NCBI GenBank assembly: GCA_001724245.1
Contig: MEDX01000004.1
Location: 1 to 64,000, forward strand
Source of the DNA: Fonticula-like sp. SCN 57-25
Lineage: Eukaryota; Nucleariida; Rotosphaerida
Direction of reading: 5' to 3'
DNA: 64,000 bases
Part shown: in pieces, positions 11,155-21,892 of the stretch
Layout: each line of letters starts with the position of its first letter
How positions within the stretch are numbered: position 1 is the first letter of the stretch
Translations under genes and position numbers: made by a program
Notes under the pieces: generated by a model
Told to the model about the DNA's origin: nothing
The model's input: only the letters and a program-made list of their open reading frames with translations
The model's database searches: none

Positions 11155-11594
11155 ATGTCGGTCAAGGTCGCCGGTTTCCAGAGCTCGGACGTGTTCCAGC
11201 AGATCAAGGATGGCATTGATGGCCTCTCCGCTGCCAGCAAGAAGGAGAACGTCAAGAAGGTGAACGGCGTCTTCCAGTTTGACGTTGCCGGCAAGGACGG
11301 CAAGGTCCAGTCGTGGCAGCTCGACCTCAAGAGCGAGAACGGCACGCTCGTCACCGGCGCCCCCGGCAAGGCCGACATCACCATCATTGTCAGCGATGAG
11401 AACTTCCTCAAGCTCGCCAACGGCCAGCTCAACGGTGCGACATCCCCTTTTGCCCATTGAACGGCAGATGCTAACCACGATCCATTGCAGGCCAGAAGGC
11501 GTTCATGTCGGGTGCCATCAAGGTCAAGGGCAAGATGATGCTCGCCACCAAGCTCGACGTTGTCCTCAAGTCGACCCAGAAGGCCAAGCTCTAA
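11155..11594 (+). CDS. SCP2: SCP2-domain sterol carrier protein, peroxisomal
   Basis: Exons 11155-11434 and 11491-11594 join in frame (AAC GGC CAG) across a 56-base intron with donor GTGCGA and a CTAAC branch-like site. The product of 127 residues is one SCP2 domain: KKVNGVFQFDV, GKADITIIVSDENFLKLANG and AFMSGAIKVKGKMMLATKL are diagnostic. The protein ends in Ala-Lys-Leu, a variant peroxisomal targeting signal type 1. It is likely a lipid or acyl-CoA transfer protein of the peroxisome matrix. The mitochondrial beta-oxidation genes lie 2 kb downstream, so lipid-handling genes are close together here. Confidence 0.92.
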
Positions 11595-12157
11595 GTCAGC
11601 GATGCTCGCTCGTTGTACTCGGATCTGACATAAACAGGTCTCTTTTCCCTCTTTCTGACATGCGTGGTCCTCTTGCGGAAAAGTGAAACCAATGGCGCGG
11701 CTGAAAGTGAACGCAGCCGCCACACAGTCACGTTTACTTTGCTGCACTGTGCACTATCATCGCCAACCATTATTTTACACTGTGCATCATCAGCCTTATG
11801 GCCTGCTCTTCAGGGGTACCGATGCTTCCCTGTGGGCCAACCATCACCATCATCCTTCCGTAGCCCACACACAGTACACACCGCCACACGAACACACCAT
11901 TGTCACACTGTATTTCTCTCTTTGCAATGGTGTCCAAACTACCGACACGATCAGGGCGCGACGGTCTGGGGCCCCACCTTCAGTTTGCAGTTTGCACACA
12001 GGGCCTCAGCAGGGCCTTTTCTTCGTTTTACCATGCAATACACAAATGTGTCTTTGCTTCATATTCCCATGAATAAATGATTATTTTCTTCATATTACCA
12101 ATAATGAACGCGTCTTCATATTAGATACACAAAAGCGCCACTTTCTTCCCCTTCCCT
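11595..12157. other. Convergent intergenic region (SCP2 / RPF2)
   Basis: Tail-to-tail spacer holding the 3' ends of SCP2 (+) and RPF2 (-). Two overlapping plus-strand frames of about 130 codons cross it but show no domain, no coding-type GC3 pattern and no conserved start, so I do not call them genes. Confidence 0.6.
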
Positions 12158-13494
12158 TTACTCGCTCTCCTCGCCTTCGCTGTCGTGCGTGGCCATCCTC
12201 TTGTTCTTCTTGGACACCCTGTTTGCGCTCCTGTCGACGTCGGCGAGCAGGTCGGCCGCGTCCTGGACGTCGCCGAGCGGGCGCTTCTTGAGGCCCTTGA
12301 GCTTGCGCACCTGCATCGTGGCATAGTCCTGGTGCTGCATGTGAAGGCGGCCGTACTCGCCGGCAGAGTCGGCCGACATGTTCTTGACCTTCTTCGGCTT
12401 GAGCGTGCGGTTGACGCGCATGGCGGCCTTGAGCATGTCGGGGGAGGCGTCCTTGACGCGGCGAAGCTGGAAGGCGGGTGAGCAAGGAAAAGTAATGTGT
12501 AATGAACAAAAATGTATAAAATGCATAGATAAAACATCACGAATACAAAGAAAATGTCATTTTCTTCATGAACAAGCCAATAAAACAACACAATAAATGA
12601 CAATCCAAATAAACTCTTCTTCATTCACTGCCAAAAGCGCACCTCAAAGTCGGCCGACGGGCCGATCTCCTCGAGCTCCACCCTCGGGATGCGCGATCCC
12701 GACTTTTTCAACACGAGCCTGTACACGCGCATGTATATCCGCTTGCCCTCGTCGTCCGCCGTGACGCAGATGACGTGGTTGAGCGCGGTGAGATCGAGAT
12801 CCTTGACGTCGGCGCCGCGGTAAAAGTCGAGGAAGAGGCTCTTGACCTGCTGCATGTCGGACCGCTGCTCAAACGCCTGGCCAGAAAAGATGAACGCGTG
12901 CTTGGCGCCAAGGCTGATCTTGGGGCCCTCAAAGTCCTCAATCGGCTTGTAGCCGACAAGGCCGAGCTCAAGCATCTCCATCATCTGATTGTCAAAGAAG
13001 CGGCCAAGGACGAGATTATTCGGGCGCTTCTTGCTGTCGGAAACGAGGCAGAAAAGAGAGCTAAGAAAAGAGTGTGAGTAAAGAAGCAAAATGACCGTAA
13101 AATAACAATGTCGTACGCATCGTTCTTCTTGGAGAGGAACTCGAGGGGAGTCGCATCGTCAAAGGGGACAATCTTGTTGCGGCGAGAAAACAAAACAGCG
13201 TCGGGCTTCTTCAGCGCGTACTGTGCAACAGTGACGGTAAGTAACAACAGTAGCTGGTGCAAAGGGCGCGGCGGCCATGAGTCCCGTACCAGATCGCGCA
13301 ACACCATGAGCATCCCCTCTGAGCTGGTCGATGTCCGAAGAAACATGGCCTTCTTGGTATTCTCCACCACCTTGGGCGCACGCTTGTCAAGCTCGCGCTT
13401 GACGCGGGCCGACCTCGGCTTCCTATAAACGCCGCAAAACGCATTAGAACCCACTTTACCATAGATTTAGAGGCACGCACAGCGTCCGGATCAT
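12158..13494 (-). CDS. RPF2: Ribosome production factor 2 (Brix domain)
   Basis: Nucleolar Brix-domain protein that with RRS1 brings the 5S RNP into pre-60S ribosomes. Exon 1 encodes only MIRTL (ATG at 13494, donor GTGCGT) and joins KPRSARVKRELDKRAP, matching the MIRTVKPK start of the yeast protein. Later exons carry YALKKPDAVLFSRRN, PLEFLSKKNDA, KKRPNNLVLGRFFD, VKSLFLDFYRGADV and RVELEEIGPS, all family landmarks. The last exon has KPKKVKN, GRLHMQHQD and KLKGLKKRP followed by an acidic tail. Five or six exons; inner boundaries near 13085, 12630 and 12475 are approximate. Expressed divergently from the thiolase gene. Confidence 0.93.
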
Positions 13495-13641
13495 GGCGTC
13501 TCGGTCACAGTGCAACGCGTGGCCTCGATGTCAACTGGAGGGGCAGCGTATCCACATGGCCGCACTTGACGGGCACTTATCCACGTGGGTTACATGTGAA
13601 AGCGTTTGTTCCTCCACCTTTCGTGCACACGGGCTTTTGAG
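13495..13641. promoter_or_regulatory. Divergent promoter RPF2 / thiolase
   Basis: Only 147 bases separate the two start codons. An ATCCACGTGGG G-box lies near 13575. A shared promoter is inferred from position. Confidence 0.5.
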
Positions 13642-15233
13642 ATGGCGCTTGTTGCTTCGGTCCGTAGCGGCGCCGTGCTTCGCGCGTCGTCCGCGCGCTC
13701 GCTCGCTGTCGCGGTCAACACGCCCGGCAAGGACCGGTACGCATAATCATATTACTTTTTTGGCAATTTTTTTCACTTACCGAATTGTTTCGCAGCAATG
13801 GTCTTCCGAACGTCGTGCTTGTCGATGCCGTCCGCACTCCTTTCCAGCTCTCTGGCACTGGCTACAAGACGCTCCTCTCCTACGACCTCCAGAAGCAGGC
13901 CCTCAGCGGTCTCCTTAAGCGCACTGGCGTCGAGTGCGTCCCCCGTCCTTGCATTGTCGTTTTCCTGACCTTTCCTTTCCCCGCAGTGCGTCTACGATCG
14001 ACCGCGTGATCTGCGGCACTGTGATCCAGGAGGTGCGCACGAGCAACATTGCCCGTGAGGCCGCCCTCGGCGCCGGCATCCCGCGCAGCGTCCCGGCCAA
14101 CACGGTCACCCTTGCGTGCATCTCGTCCAACGTCGTACGTGCTTGTCCTTCCCCTTGCCTCTGATCGCTGATCGTCCCGTGCAGGCCATCTCGTCCGGCG
14201 TTGATCTGATCCGCTCCAAGCAGGCCGACATCATTGTCGCCGGCGGTGTTGAGACCATGTCTGATGTCCCGATTCGCTTCTCGCGGGCGATCCGCTCGCG
14301 CATGCTCGCCTCGCAGAAGCTCAAGTCGCCCCTTCAGTACCTCGGCCTCCTGTCGGGCCTCTCGCTCAAGGATCTCGCGCCCGAGCTCCCCGCCATCGCC
14401 GAGTTCTCCACGAACGAGGTCATGGGCGCCTCTGCTGACCGCCTCGCCGCCATGTTCAACGTGTCGCGCCGCGACCAGGATCTGTTTGCCGTTCGCAGCC
14501 ACCAGAACGCCGCCAAGGCCGCCAAGGCCGGCCTCTTCACCGACATTGTGCCCGTCCGCGTGCCCAAGCTCGTCGAGACCGATAACGGCGTCCGCGGCGA
14601 CTCGAACGTCGAGAAGCTCAGCACGCTCCGCCCGGCGTTCATCAAGCCCCACGGCACCGTCACCGCCGGTAACGCCTCGTTCCTCACTGACGGCGCGTCG
14701 GCTGCCCTCATCATGTCCGAGGAGCGCGGTACGCGGTAAAGAAAACCCCATTTATGATGACTAATTGCTTTTGCTTGATAGCGCTCCAGCTCGGCTACAA
14801 GCCGCTCGCGTACCTGCGCGACTACACGTACGTTGCCCAGGACCCCAAGGACGAGCTCCTCCTCGGCCCCGCGTACGGCATCAGCAAGATCATCGACCGC
14901 TCGGGCCTCAAGCTCTCTGACTTTGGCGTTGTTGAGCTGCACGAGGCCTTTGCCGGCCAGGTGCTCGCCAACCTGAACGCGCTCGACTCGGACTCGTTCG
15001 CCCAGAAGAACCTCGGCAAGACCAGCAAGGTCGGCGCTCCGTCCATGGACGTCATCAACAACTGGGGCGGCTCGCTCTCGGTTGGCCACCCCTTCGGCGC
15101 CACCGGTGTCCGCCTCGTCGCTTTCTGCGCCAACCGCCTCAGGCACGAGAACAAGCAGTTCGCCCTCTTGGCCGCCTGCGCTGCCGGCGGTCAGGCCCAC
15201 GCTATGGTCGTCGAGCGCTACCCCGGAGCTTAG
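13642..15233 (+). CDS. HADHB: Trifunctional protein beta subunit, 3-ketoacyl-CoA thiolase
   Basis: Five exons (13642-13736, 13796-13933, 13987-14134, 14185-14728, 14782-15233) join cleanly to 458 residues. The first about 30 residues are Arg/Ser/Ala-rich without acids, as in a mitochondrial presequence. [11 protein letters not shown] carries the nucleophilic Cys, GHPFGATG the catalytic His and [10 protein letters not shown] the second Cys. The ACIS context and the segment between TM-binding residues ([12 protein letters not shown]) match the membrane-bound TFP beta subunit rather than soluble ACAA-type thiolases, which have CGSG. It carries out the last step of mitochondrial beta-oxidation. 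The alpha subunit gene follows 433 bases downstream on the same strand. Confidence 0.93.
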
Positions 15234-15666
15234 ACCGTGTATCTGCAATCCATTTAAAAGAATATCAATCAAAACACAATACAAAGCTATTCTTCATTCA
15301 CTGTTCATTATTGAGGGTTAATTGCCGCCGTGCACATGAAAGTATTAGCCGCGCATTGTGTATGCTGAAGGAGTTGTCCCTTTGTTTCATTTGGTTTCAT
15401 TTTCTTTAAATCCTTGCATTTGCCATTGTATTCTCGCTGTATTGGCTGCCTTTTTTTCTGTGCAGAAAGCTGCTTTTCTCGAGTTCCTTTCATAGTCACG
15501 GCTTTCCCCGCCTTTCCCCGCCTTTCCCGAGGCCCCACCATGCTCTTGTTTATGTTCGGATTCCATGTTCCGTGTGGATCGCGATCGTCGATCCGGATCC
15601 ATCCTCGTGAAAAGGTCGACTTTGAGCGCTGCTGCTGGAGTGATCCCTCCCTTCTTTCCCCGCGCC
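15234..15666. other. Intergenic between HADHB and HADHA
   Basis: No gene supported. The region goes from AT-rich just after HADHB to GC-richer near HADHA, with a repeated CCCGCCTTTCCC near 15510-15530 and two GGATCG/GATCGATC-type motifs. The long minus-strand frames here are antisense shadows. Confidence 0.6.
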
Positions 15667-18123
15667 ATGTTGAGTGCAGCTGCTCGCCGCGGCGTCGGCC
15701 TCCGGGCCGCCACCCCCATGGCCTACCGCTCGTTGGCCTCGCTGGCACCCACGCCGGTGGGTTCCCACATCAAGGTCGAGATCAAGGACGATGTCGGTAT
15801 CATCCGCGTCGATATGGCCGACTCGCGCATGAACGTGCTCTCGCGCGCCCTCATGACCGAGTTCGTTTCGGCCCTCGACAAGCTCGATGCCGCCTCGGTC
15901 AAGGCCGCCGTTATCACGTCCGGTAAGCCTGACTTCATCGCCGGCGCTGACATCAACATGCTCGCCGCCGCCAAGACGTCGCAGGAGCTCGTTGAGGTGC
16001 GCCCACCGCCGCCGGCTCTGCCGCTTGAAACGAAAGAAAATCCCCGATCTGACCACGCGCGACCCGTTCCTTTTCCTTTCCTTTCACTCTTTTAGCTCTC
16101 GACCGCTGGCCAGCAGGTCATGGATCGCCTTGCCAACAGCAAGTACCCGACCGTTGCCGCCATTAATGGCACGTGCGCCGGTGGAGGCCTCGAGGTCGCC
16201 CTTGCGTGCACTGCCCGTGTTGCTTCTTCCTCGAAGCGCACTGCCATGTCGCTCCCCGAGGTGATGCTCGGCCTCCTGCCCGGTGCCGGTGGCACTCAGC
16301 GCCTCCCCGCGCTCCTCGGCCTCCGCGCCTCGCTCGACATTGCCCTGACCGGCAAGTCGATCCGCCCCGACAAGGCCCGCAAGCTCAAGCTTGTTGATGT
16401 TGTTGCCGACCCGAACGCGCTTGAGGATGCTGCCATCCTTGTGGCCCGCCAGCTCGCCGACAAGAAGATCTCGTTCAAGCGCGAGCGCAGCCTCGTTGAC
16501 AAGATCCTCGAGCACAACTCGTACACCCGCAACTTTGTCTACAACCAGGCCAAGGCGACCATCGCCAAGCAGACCAACGGCAACTACCCCGCGCCGCCGG
16601 CCATCCTTGAGGCTATCAAGACCGGCCTTGAGAAGGGCCGCACCGCTGGCCTCGCCAAGGAGGCTGAGGGCTTTGGCGCCCTTGGCATGACGCCCGAGAG
16701 CAAGGCTCTCGTCTCGCTCTTCTTTGGCAAGACCGCCCTCAAGAAGAACCGCTTTGGCAAGCCGTCGCGCAAGAGCGAGACGGTCGCCGTCATTGGCGCT
16801 GGCCTCATGGGCGCCGGTATCGCCCAGGTGAGCGCTGAGAAGGCTGGCATGAACGTCATCCTCAAGGACCGCGACAACGCCGGCCTCGCGCGCGGTGAGC
16901 AGCAGATCTTTAAGAACCTTGACACCAAGGTCAAGCGCAAGTCGATGAGCGCCCTCGAGCGCGACGTGATTATGTCGCGCGTGACTGGCATCACCAACAC
17001 GGACTCGTTCGGCGACAACTACCTTCGCAAGGCCGACATGGTCATCGAGGCCGTCTTTGAGGACATTGGCGTCAAGCACAAGGTCATCCAGGAGCTCGAG
17101 CGCCTCGTGCCCGAGCACTGCGTGATCGCGTCCAACACGTCGGCGCTCCCGATCGCCGACATCGCCGCCGGCTCCAAGCGCCCCGAGAACGTGGTCGGCA
17201 TGCACTACTTCTCGCCCGTCGACAAGATGGAGCTGCTCGAGGTCATCACGACCAGCAAGACGAGCAAGGAGGCTTCGGCCGCCGCCGTCGAGGTCGGTAT
17301 CCGCCAGGGCAAGGTCGTCATCGTCGTCAAGGATGGGCCCGGCTTCTACACCACCCGCATCCTCTCGCCCTTCATGGTCGAGGCCGGCGGTCTCCTCCAG
17401 GAGGGCCACGGCATCGCCGATGTGGACAAGGCCATGCGCAAGTTTGGCTTCCCCGTCGGCCCCGTCACGCTCTTTGACGAGGTCGGTATCGATGTCGGCA
17501 ACCACATCCAGCCCACCCTCAACAAGGCCTTTGGCGTGCGCATGTCGGGCGCCAACAGCGACATGATGGTCGAGATGGTCAACCGCAAGTGGGCCGGCCG
17601 CAAGACCGGCAAGGGCTTCTTTGTCTATGAGGGCAAGAAGAAGTCCATCAACCCCGAGATCGAGGAGCTCCTGAAAAAGTACCAGGGCGCCCCGACCAAG
17701 CTCAGCGTTGAGGAGCTCCAGAACCGCGTTGCCTACCGCATGATCAACGAGGCGCTCTACTGCCTCCAGGACGGCACGCTCGAGAACCCCACCGATGGTG
17801 ACCTCGGCGCTGTCTTTGGGTACGCATATTCATTTGTTTGTTTGCTGCTATGTTGCTGACTGGCACGCCTTGTAAACAGCCTCGGCTTCCCGCCGTTCCA
17901 CGGTGGACCTTTCCGCTTCGTAGACACGCTCGGCGCGCAGAAGGTGCTCGACACCCTCAACCAGCTGCGGTACGCCCCTGACTCCCACCCACAAACATTC
18001 GCGGAAATTTGGGCACTCACCATTGTTTGTTTTAATCTCGCCAGCTCGACCTATGGCGACCGCTTTACGCCGGCGCAAATTCTTGTCGATTACGCGAAGG
18101 GCAACAAGCGCTTCCACTCGTAA
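15667..18123 (+). CDS. HADHA: Trifunctional protein alpha subunit, enoyl-CoA hydratase / 3-hydroxyacyl-CoA dehydrogenase
   Basis: Four exons (15667-15996, 16096-17819, 17880-17969, 18045-18123) give 740 residues, close to the animal protein. The start chosen is the Met before [12 protein letters not shown], a mitochondrial-type presequence. The N-terminal crotonase domain shows GADINML for the oxyanion site and [20 protein letters not shown] with the catalytic Glu residues. The NAD-binding domain begins [15 protein letters not shown] (near 350) and [15 protein letters not shown] holds the catalytic His. The C-terminal dehydrogenase lobe ends FRFVDTLGA and STYGDRF. The last two short introns have GTACGC donors. 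With the adjacent HADHB it forms the inner-membrane long-chain beta-oxidation complex. Confidence 0.95.
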
Positions 18124-18624
18124 ATTCCGAAGAATGCGCTAAAACGTGTCTAATGTTGCTGAAAATAAACTCTCTCATCCACTAGGCGCTTATGTGCCAT
18201 GTATAGTGATCGATTTGGTCGCTGCTACCTGCCTAAAATGGAATACCGTTCGAAAATGGAAGGTCGGGCAAATGCGATCCAGCTTTTGTCCGAATATCCA
18301 CATGGCCGTAAAGCAGCAACTTTCCTTTTTCGGAAGCTTTGGAGGCGCAGGGCTTGCCCGCCGGAAGGATACATTACGCGAGAAACTCGCCGCGTGAGGC
18401 AACAAAAAGTGGGGCGTTGGACGCTGGCCGTCAGTTCCACTTGTTTCTCTCCCCACCCGAGGCCCGACGAGCGCGCGAGCAGGCTCCTTTCCTTTCTCTC
18501 GTCGTAGTGTTTTCTCGCCTCGTGCTGGTCGCGAATCAGGTTTCCAGGTAGCCGACGCCGACGGCTCTGTTTATTGAAATACATTGTTTTGGCAAGCCAT
18601 CCGGGGCGTCTCTCTCTCCTTGAC
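18124..18624. other. Intergenic between HADHA and PAS-GATA gene
   Basis: AATAAA occurs about 42 bases past the HADHA stop and fits a poly(A) signal. The rest shows no supported gene and probably contains the promoter and 5' leader of the next gene. Confidence 0.55.
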
Positions 18625-20377
18625 ATGCTTGCTAGTGGTCGCCACCTGTCCCTCCTCGAAGATTGCAACAGCTTGACGCCGCCTCTTCTCCCTAATACCT
18701 TTGATTGCAACGACTTTTTCCAGATCGATCCCCTGGGCTACTATAGCGGGTCTGATCTTTCGTCTACTATCTGCCTCGTCGACTCTGCAGAGCCAATCGT
18801 GGCCGAGTTCTTTGGTGACGTTGATCCAATGGATACGCATCAGCCGACTCTCTTCTTTGGCCTCGAGTACCGACCGAACGACTATGGCCAGAATCAGCTG
18901 TATGTTGTGAGCTGGTCGGCCTCTGCCAAGCTCGCGCTTGGCGTTGACAGCGCAACGCAATGGACCGCCCGGCAACAGTGCCTGGCGCTCGAGAGCCTCG
19001 TCCCGCCGGAGCAGTACCGCGCGCTTCTCATGGTCATCGCCGAGATCGACGAGTCTGTCGGTGGGTCGTCGCCGATCATCGACCACTACCTTGTCGGCGC
19101 CGCCGGTACCTACATCCCCGTGCGCGCCCGCTTTGTTGCGCAGCCATGCAACTGGCCGCCATTTGTCCTTGCGTGCGAGACTGTGTCTCCGCATCTTTTG
19201 GTACGCGCTTTTCTTTTCGCTTGCCCTGGCGCTGTACTGACGTACGACTTAGGTTGGCGCCACCGCCCTGCAGCAGGCCTGCGTTGCGGATCTCCACGCA
19301 AATGTGTGCCAGGTTGCTACGGACCTGAACGGGCGATTTGTGTGGGTCTCGCCGACGTGCTCGGCCGTCTTCCACATTCACCCGCTCGACCTCATCGGCC
19401 AGTCGTCGGTCGAGTTTATGACCAATATTGAGCAGCTCGGCTTCCAGCTCCACATCAGGAGAAGTGCGCCTTTTCTTGCCTCTTGGCACCGCTTTTTACT
19501 GACTACAGTGCCCTTTTCAGCGCCCCTGCCCGAGATGAACCGCATCCTGCACCGCATCACCGTGCTTCCGCCGTCATCGTGGGGCGTCGCCGCGCCTGTC
19601 GACCAGGCGCCCTTCGCCGAGTCGCCCGTGCGCTTCGCCGACTCGACGCTGATGAACTCTCTCGGCGGCAAGCTCGCGGACCTGCTTCGCCAGACGTATC
19701 CCTCGTCCTTTGGAGAGGAGCCGCTGTCGTCCGCGATCATGGCGTCTGTGCACCCCGTCCCCGTCGCGCGCGCCTCGCAAAAGTCGTCGTCGCGCAACGC
19801 GTCGCCGCACCAGTCGCCGCAGCCGTTCCCCTCGCCGCCGACCGTCGCGCAACCAAACGTCCCGTCGGCGAGCAACCTCGCGATGCGTCGCATCTGGAGC
19901 GCGCCGCAGCCGCTCATCACGCCCGGCGACTCTGACGCGGAGGCGAGCCCCAAGATGATTGCCGGCGCGTCGCTGACGCCAAAGAGCGCGCGTAGCACGG
20001 ATAACTCGCCCGACCTTTTGATGCGGGAGACGATGGACGCGCAGGGCTGGCGCTGGGCGCAGAGCAGCCCCACTGGCAACCCCGCGTCGCCCAAGCAGCG
20101 CTCCGTGTACCGCCCGTCCAAGCGCACCGACAAGATGTGCGAGTTTTGCGGCCGCCGCGAGTCGCCAGAGTGGAGGCGCGGGCCGAGCGGGCCAAACAGT
20201 CTGTGCAACGCGTGCGGCATTCGGCACGCCAAGTTGAGGCGCAGCGCCAACAAGTCGACTTCGACGCCGCCGCTCACGCCGCAGCAGAACCTCACAGGTT
20301 CGCTTTCATCATCGCCGGTTACCGCGCCGGCGGCCTCTGTTTCGCAGCCTGTCGTCGAGGCGGCGCCCATTGAATGA
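18625..20377 (+). CDS. PAS-domain GATA transcription factor (WC-2-like)
   Basis: Exons 18625-19200, 19253-19463 and 19521-20377 give 547 residues. The start is the first ATG of the frame; an upstream exon cannot be excluded. A PAS-like segment ([16 protein letters not shown], then [11 protein letters not shown]) lies near 205-250. A Ser/Pro-rich middle precedes one GATA finger at about 468-493, with spacing C-x2-C-x18-C-x2-C and core [23 protein letters not shown] plus a finger of this exact type is the layout of WC-2, the partner of the fungal blue-light receptor WC-1. The N-terminal 190 residues may hold a second diverged PAS fold. I see no LOV cysteine motif, so it is unlikely to bind flavin itself. 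A role in light or clock response is inference. Confidence 0.82.
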
Positions 20378-20703
20378 GGCGCACTCGATGGCATGGCACT
20401 TGAATTATCACTAAAACTACCTTTGTAATTCGCATTCATGTTGATTAGTTGTTTGCTGTTTTGTTTGTTTTGCGCCTGGTTTTGCGTATTACATGCCTTT
20501 ATACATTATTCGTTAATGCAAGTACCCATTTCTGCCAACCGAAACAGAACCGAAATGCCTAGTTCCATTGAGTAGAGTAGCCCAAATAATGCTTTGCAAC
20601 GTAAATCAGTTTGCAATTTAGTTTGCAACGAACCGACGCTGACCCCCCAAGAGATCCCCTTCAGGGCACAGAGACGACCGCCGCTCGGCGCTATTCCGGC
20701 ACC
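20378..20703. other. Intergenic, 326 bases
   Basis: AT-rich spacer with two GTTTGCAA-type repeats near 20610; nothing else supported. Confidence 0.5.
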
Positions 20704-21664
20704 ATGCGGTTATCGGGGCTGCTTATAAAGCGCCCGACGATGCGGGAGCTCAACCTTGTGCTCCTGCCGATCCTCTTTGTTCTTCTGATTGTCTACCTCT
20801 TAATTGCCATTTCGTACCAGGAAGGCAACCCGTTCATAAACAACGTCTTTACGTTTGACCGCGAGGACTCGAGCGCGCCATGGTTCTCGGTAGTGTACGT
20901 CGCCCGCTTTCCTTTCCATTTTTGTGACCCTTTTCTTTTGCGCGCGAGCTCACCCTTTTCTGCAGAATCGCCGTGACAATTGTTCAGATGGGGCTTGTTG
21001 TCTCGGGGTTCTACGGCGCAATCAAGCGCCGCCTGGAATACTTCAAGCCCGTGCGTTAGTTTCCTTTCCTTTTATTGTGCTAACATTTCCTTTTGCTTTT
21101 CAGTATGTCGGCGGTCTAATCGGCATCATGACCGTATCGTTCATTCTCGTTGCTCAGCTCATGATCTTTCAGCAGACGGAGACCATCTACGTAGGGGAAG
21201 ATCCGACGTTCTACTGCCTCGGCAACGGGACGATCCTCATCCACCCCCACAACACGACCGACCTCCTGACGCCACAAGAGTACTGGGTCGACAACCCCGA
21301 CCTGCACGACATCATCACGTACGAGGAGTACACGCAGGATCTAATCGATCTCTGCTCGTCGACACGCGTCGTCCACCTGCTGCTGCTCGGCATCATCGGC
21401 TTTGTGCTCCCCATCGCAGGATGCGTACGCAGAAATTTTTGTGCCGTCTGTGGGTGCTGACAGCGGGTGAATAGTGCCCGTGCTTTGGCGCCGGCTTGCG
21501 CTACGCCATGCTCCTCTCGGTCGAGCAGAAGGGTACGACCGGCGGCGAGTTGTGCTTGGTACTCACGCCGTCGCGATGTAGAAATTTCAATTGAGATTAC
21601 GACGGCGCCGTTTGGCGGAAACGAGCCGTCAGAGCGCATTCCCACCACGCCGAAAAAGGCATAG
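20704..21664 (+). CDS. Four-TM membrane protein of unknown family
   Basis: Five exons (20704-20894, 20966-21050, 21104-21424, 21475-21532, 21582-21664) join in phase to about 245 residues; donors are GTACGT, GTGCGT, GTACGC and GTACGA. Hydrophobic helices lie near 18-40 (LVLLPILFVLLIVYLLIAI), 64-82, 95-115 and 175-195. The loop between helices 3 and 4 is about 60 residues, Asp/Glu/Tyr-rich, with two Cys and the glycosylation sequons NGT and NTT, so it probably faces outside. The Cys-rich GCCPCF after helix 4 could be palmitoylated. Topology resembles tetraspanins or Sur7/Rim9-type proteins but no CCG motif or other signature is present. Not assigned. Confidence 0.7.
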
Positions 21665-21892
21665 TTTTCCGTCGGCATTGTTTCCTGTACATATTTTGTC
21701 AAGTTTGTATTATACGTTGCATGCATGTAGCATATTTCTTGTCGATTGTAGCACATTATAGCAATAAACAATTCTCAAGTGAAGCGCCACTTTCATGCTC
21801 AAAATGTCTTATTTATTAATGCAGGGTAGTAGTAATACATCGTTTCTCAAGTGATTCTCATGTGAATGCTACATGGCCTTTCAATCCGGCCT

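Noticed and set aside
10987-11747. Minus-strand frames of 163 and 248 codons over SCP2
   Set aside because: Antisense shadows; the plus-strand SCP2 domain with proper splice site explains the region.
11664-12080. Two overlapping plus-strand frames downstream of SCP2
   Set aside because: Located in a convergent 3' spacer; His/Pro/Thr-rich translation with no coding-type third-position bias.
16084-17505. 473-codon open frame antisense to HADHA
   Set aside because: Antisense shadow of the conserved alpha-subunit exon caused by codon bias; Leu/Asp/Gly-rich translation without a fold.
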